Source: JAPUME01 sp964605715 (lineage in GTDB: Bacteria; Acidobacteriota; Terriglobia; UBA7540; JAPUME01). Taken from it: DNA of 36,564 nucleotides. This document shows, in pieces, positions 34,763 through 36,564 of the stretch. The notes under the pieces were generated by a model. That model made no database searches and was not told the DNA's origin. It saw nothing but the letters and a program-made list of their open reading frames with translations. The position numbers were made by a program, and so were the translations under genes. Within the stretch, counting starts at the first letter, position 1. The number at the start of each line of letters is the position of its first letter. The stretch spans positions 1 to 36,564 of the forward strand of contig CAZSDV010000017.1 of the NCBI GenBank assembly GCA_964605715.1, in the 5' to 3' direction.

Positions 34763-34884
34763 TCCCTGGAGCTTCCTCCTTTTTGGGCTTCTTGGTGAGT
34801 GGAATCTCTGGCTTCGTAAGGGGTAGCTCAACTTTGATTGCTCAAAGACATGCGCGTTTTTAGTGCGCCCTATCTCAGGCTCAA

Positions 34885-36342
34885 CTATACCTCGTAGTAG
34901 AGATAGAATTCATACGGGTGCGGCCGGGATCGAAGAGCATTAATTTCATTAGTTCTCTTGTAGTCAAGCCAGGTTTCTATTAGGTCTTTGGTAAACACAT
35001 CGCCTTGGGTTAAGAATTCCGAGTCTTTTTCTAGTGCGTTTAACGATTCTTCAAGGGATGCGGGCATGGTCTTGACCTTTGCAGCCTCCTGGGGCGGCAA
35101 GTGGTAGATGTTCCGGTCGAGGGGTTTGCCGGGGTCTATTTCTTTCTGGATACCATCAAGGCCGGCCATCAACATAGCTGACATTGCTAGGTAGATATTT
35201 GCGGAAGGGTCTGGCGAACGGAACTCCAGGCGTTTTAATTTTGGACTTTTGGAATACAGTGGAATACGCACGCAGGCGCTTCGATTTCGCTGCGAATAAG
35301 CTAGATTGATGGGTGCCTCATAGCCTGGCACCAGTCGGCAATAGGAATTGGTGGTCGGTGCGCAGAATGCCATTAGCGCCGGGGCGTGGTGAAGGAGTCC
35401 ACCGATGTAATGTAAGGCTGTCTTACTTAGCTGAGCATAGCCTGAGTCATCAAAGAAGATATTTTTTCCGTCTTTCCAGAGGCTCTGGTGAGTGTGCATT
35501 CCTGAGCCGTTATCCATAAATACAGGCTTTGGCATGAAGGTGACGGTTTTCCCGTATTCCTTAGCCAGATTTTTTAAGATGTACTTGTAAATCATCACAG
35601 AGTCACCCATGCGGGTGAGTGGGGCAAAGCGAATGTCAATTTCACACTGGCCCGCTGTGCCGACTTCATGGTGATGAACTTCAGCCTCAATACCAACTTT
35701 TTTCATTCTAAGCACCGCTTCACTTCGAAAATCCTGAAGGGTGTCAACTGGAGGAGCGGGAAAGTATCCACTTTTGTAGCGAGGCTTGTGGGCAAGGTTT
35801 GGATTTTCTTCCTTGCCAGAGTTCCAGGCTCCCTCTTTAGAATCTATATAGTAGTAACCTGAATGCTCATTCTGATCGAACCTTGCGTCGTCGAATACAT
35901 AAAACTCCACCTCAGGTCCCCAAAAACTGGTGTCAGCCACGCCGATGGAACGGAGGTAAGCCTCAGCTTTTTGTGAAACGTAACGAGGCTCACGCGTGTA
36001 TTTTTCCAACGTAATAGGGTCCATGATATTGCAGGTTATACTAAGGGTTTTGTGTTGAGAGAAAGGATCCATGAAGGAGCTGCTGACGTCAGGCATCATC
36101 AGCATGTCGCTTTCGTGGATTTCCTGAAAACCGCGGATACTAGATCCGTCAAATCCTAGTCCGTCGACTAGAGTGCTCTCGTCTACTTGGTCAGCAGGCA
36201 AAGAGTAGTGTTGTAGGCTACCAACCAGGTCGGTAAACTTGAAGTCGACAATCTTTACTTCGTTTTCTTGGCAGAAGGCAACAACCTCTTTTGGCGTTTT
36301 CAGCTCACGTACCTTCTGGTCGACATCTTTCGTCGTGGCCAT
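34885..36342 (-). CDS. glnA: Glutamine synthetase, type I
   Basis: Makes glutamine from glutamate, ammonia and ATP; dodecamer. 485 residues, class GSI-beta by pattern. Seen: KIVDFKFTDLVGSLQHYSLP, GLGFDGSSIRGFQEIHESDM, GPEVEFYVFDD, KSGYFPAPPVDTLQDFRSE, EVHHHEVGTAGQCEIDIRF, PVFMDNGSGMHTHQSLWKDG, NSYCRLVPGYEAPIN and the metal/phosphate-binding RNRSACVRIP. The adenylylation tyrosine is kept as Tyr413 in NIYHLPPQEA, so control by GlnE is possible although no glnE is in the window. AGGAGGAAAATTACT precedes the ATG. It leads the nitrogen block; its own promoter must lie in the preceding 42 bases or inside the preceding gene's end. Confidence 0.97.
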   Translation of the reverse strand: MATTKDVDQKVRELKTPKEVVAFCQENEVKIVDFKFTDLVGSLQHYSLPADQVDESTLVDGLGFDGSSIRGFQEIHESDMLMMPDVSSSFMDPFSQHKTLSITCNIMDPITLEKYTREPRYVSQKAEAYLRSIGVADTSFWGPEVEFYVFDDARFDQNEHSGYYYIDSKEGAWNSGKEENPNLAHKPRYKSGYFPAPPVDTLQDFRSEAVLRMKKVGIEAEVHHHEVGTAGQCEIDIRFAPLTRMGDSVMIYKYILKNLAKEYGKTVTFMPKPVFMDNGSGMHTHQSLWKDGKNIFFDDSGYAQLSKTALHYIGGLLHHAPALMAFCAPTTNSYCRLVPGYEAPINLAYSQRNRSACVRIPLYSKSPKLKRLEFRSPDPSANIYLAMSAMLMAGLDGIQKEIDPGKPLDRNIYHLPPQEAAKVKTMPASLEESLNALEKDSEFLTQGDVFTKDLIETWLDYKRTNEINALRSRPHPYEFYLYYEV

Positions 36343-36384
36343 AGTAATTTTCCTCCTGGATGGTCAACTTATGTAATTCAAAGA

Positions 36385-36564
36385 CTACATGCCCATAGGG
36401 CCTGGCGGCGGCGGCAATGCATCACGGAATGATTGGAGATTTTCCTTACTTACCATGACCGTGCCAGTATTGATGATGGAGGGCTGGGGATAGGCAGGAG
36501 CAGTTTTCCAGTCCACGTACTCTCGGACAGCATTGTGATGCAGGTCGTCGAGCAGCTTGGCTCC
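36385..36564 (-). CDS. C-terminal fragment of a gene running off the window, possibly a periplasmic sugar-binding protein
   Basis: Fifty-nine codons open to the window edge, ending TAG at 36385. The translation includes LLDDLHHNAVREYVDW, PSIINTGTVMVSKENL and a proline-rich end PPPPGPMGM. The INTGTVMVSKENL part resembles the closing segment of ribose/rhamnose-type substrate-binding proteins of ABC importers, which often end DTGTVVVTKENV. This is a guess from a short piece; the rest of the gene is outside the window. It lies 42 bases upstream of glnA on the same strand. Confidence 0.5.
   Translation of the reverse strand, partial: GAKLLDDLHHNAVREYVDWKTAPAYPQPSIINTGTVMVSKENLQSFRDALPPPPGPMGM
36451..36466 (-). 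promoter_or_regulatory. Sigma-54-like element upstream of glnA, inside the preceding gene
   Basis: On the minus strand TGGCACG, four bases, TGGTA. The -24 half is a full match to the sigma-54 consensus TGGCACG-N4-TTGCA; the -12 half differs at two of five bases, including the C of the key GC pair. Transcription would begin about 98 bases before the glnA ATG. Sigma-54 control of glnA is common, so the position is suggestive, but the -12 mismatch and coding location keep this weak. Confidence 0.25.

Noticed and set aside
1..36564. CRISPR array, prophage, toxin-antitoxin or defence island
   Set aside because: No regularly spaced repeats, integrase, phage structural genes or known defence domains were seen; the gene content is housekeeping.

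Overview
This window looks like part of a draft, probably metagenome-derived, chromosome scaffold from a Gram-negative bacterium. Runs of N at four points (1034-1043, 1472-1481, 9572-9671, 21280-21289) interrupt genes and are assembly gaps, not biology. An outer membrane and lipopolysaccharide are implied by a heptose-phosphate phosphatase (gmhB), a lipoprotein-type lytic transglycosylase (mltD) and Sec export. The best phylum guess is Acidobacteriota. The grounds are a secreted single-domain carboxypeptidase-regulatory-like protein, a stand-alone membrane PASTA protein beside def and fmt, a secreted glycine-zipper protein and a frataxin homologue. This is inference from gene style; no ribosomal RNA or marker alignment was available.

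Layout. 1-2252: glmS (minus, broken by two gaps), divergent from secA. 2253-7529: secA with an unusually long insertion, a frataxin-like gene (cyaY), then a minus-strand alpha/beta hydrolase and larB. 7789-10540: a LysM-repeat lytic transglycosylase (mltD) convergent with gmhB. 10916-17647: a purine cluster, purQ-purL-purF-purM-purN, followed by tyrS (17717-18952). 19233-22448: a secreted beta-sandwich protein, a Nudix hydrolase, a ThiF-type adenylyltransferase (artificially split by a gap) and a secreted glycine-zipper protein. 22908-29898: a long minus-strand series, rocA/pruA, PASTA protein, fmt, def, aroC, thiG and dtd. 29947-36564: a nitrogen-control block, glnD-glnB-amtB-glnA in window order and all on the minus strand (transcribed glnA, amtB, glnB, glnD). 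Upstream of glnA is the 3' end of another minus-strand gene.

How the genes fit together. The right-hand block holds the core of PII-based nitrogen control: the sensor uridylyltransferase, the PII protein, the ammonium channel and glutamine synthetase with a conserved adenylylation-site tyrosine. The purine block supplies most IMP-pathway steps that consume glutamine, but the PurS partner expected for the short-form PurL is not in the window. ThiF and ThiG are two parts of thiazole synthesis, about 7 kb apart. aroC, def, fmt, tyrS, dtd and secA are housekeeping genes.

I found no CRISPR array, prophage, intact insertion sequence, tRNA or rRNA, and no clear new multi-gene system. The most notable points are the roughly 137-residue insertion in SecA, a frataxin gene directly behind secA, DNA-identical LysM repeats flanking an assembly gap, homopolymer tracts in the leader of the glycine-zipper gene, and a sigma-54-like element upstream of glnA. 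Three genes (secA, mltD, aroC) share an almost identical promoter form: TTGACC/G, 17 bases, TAAAAT.
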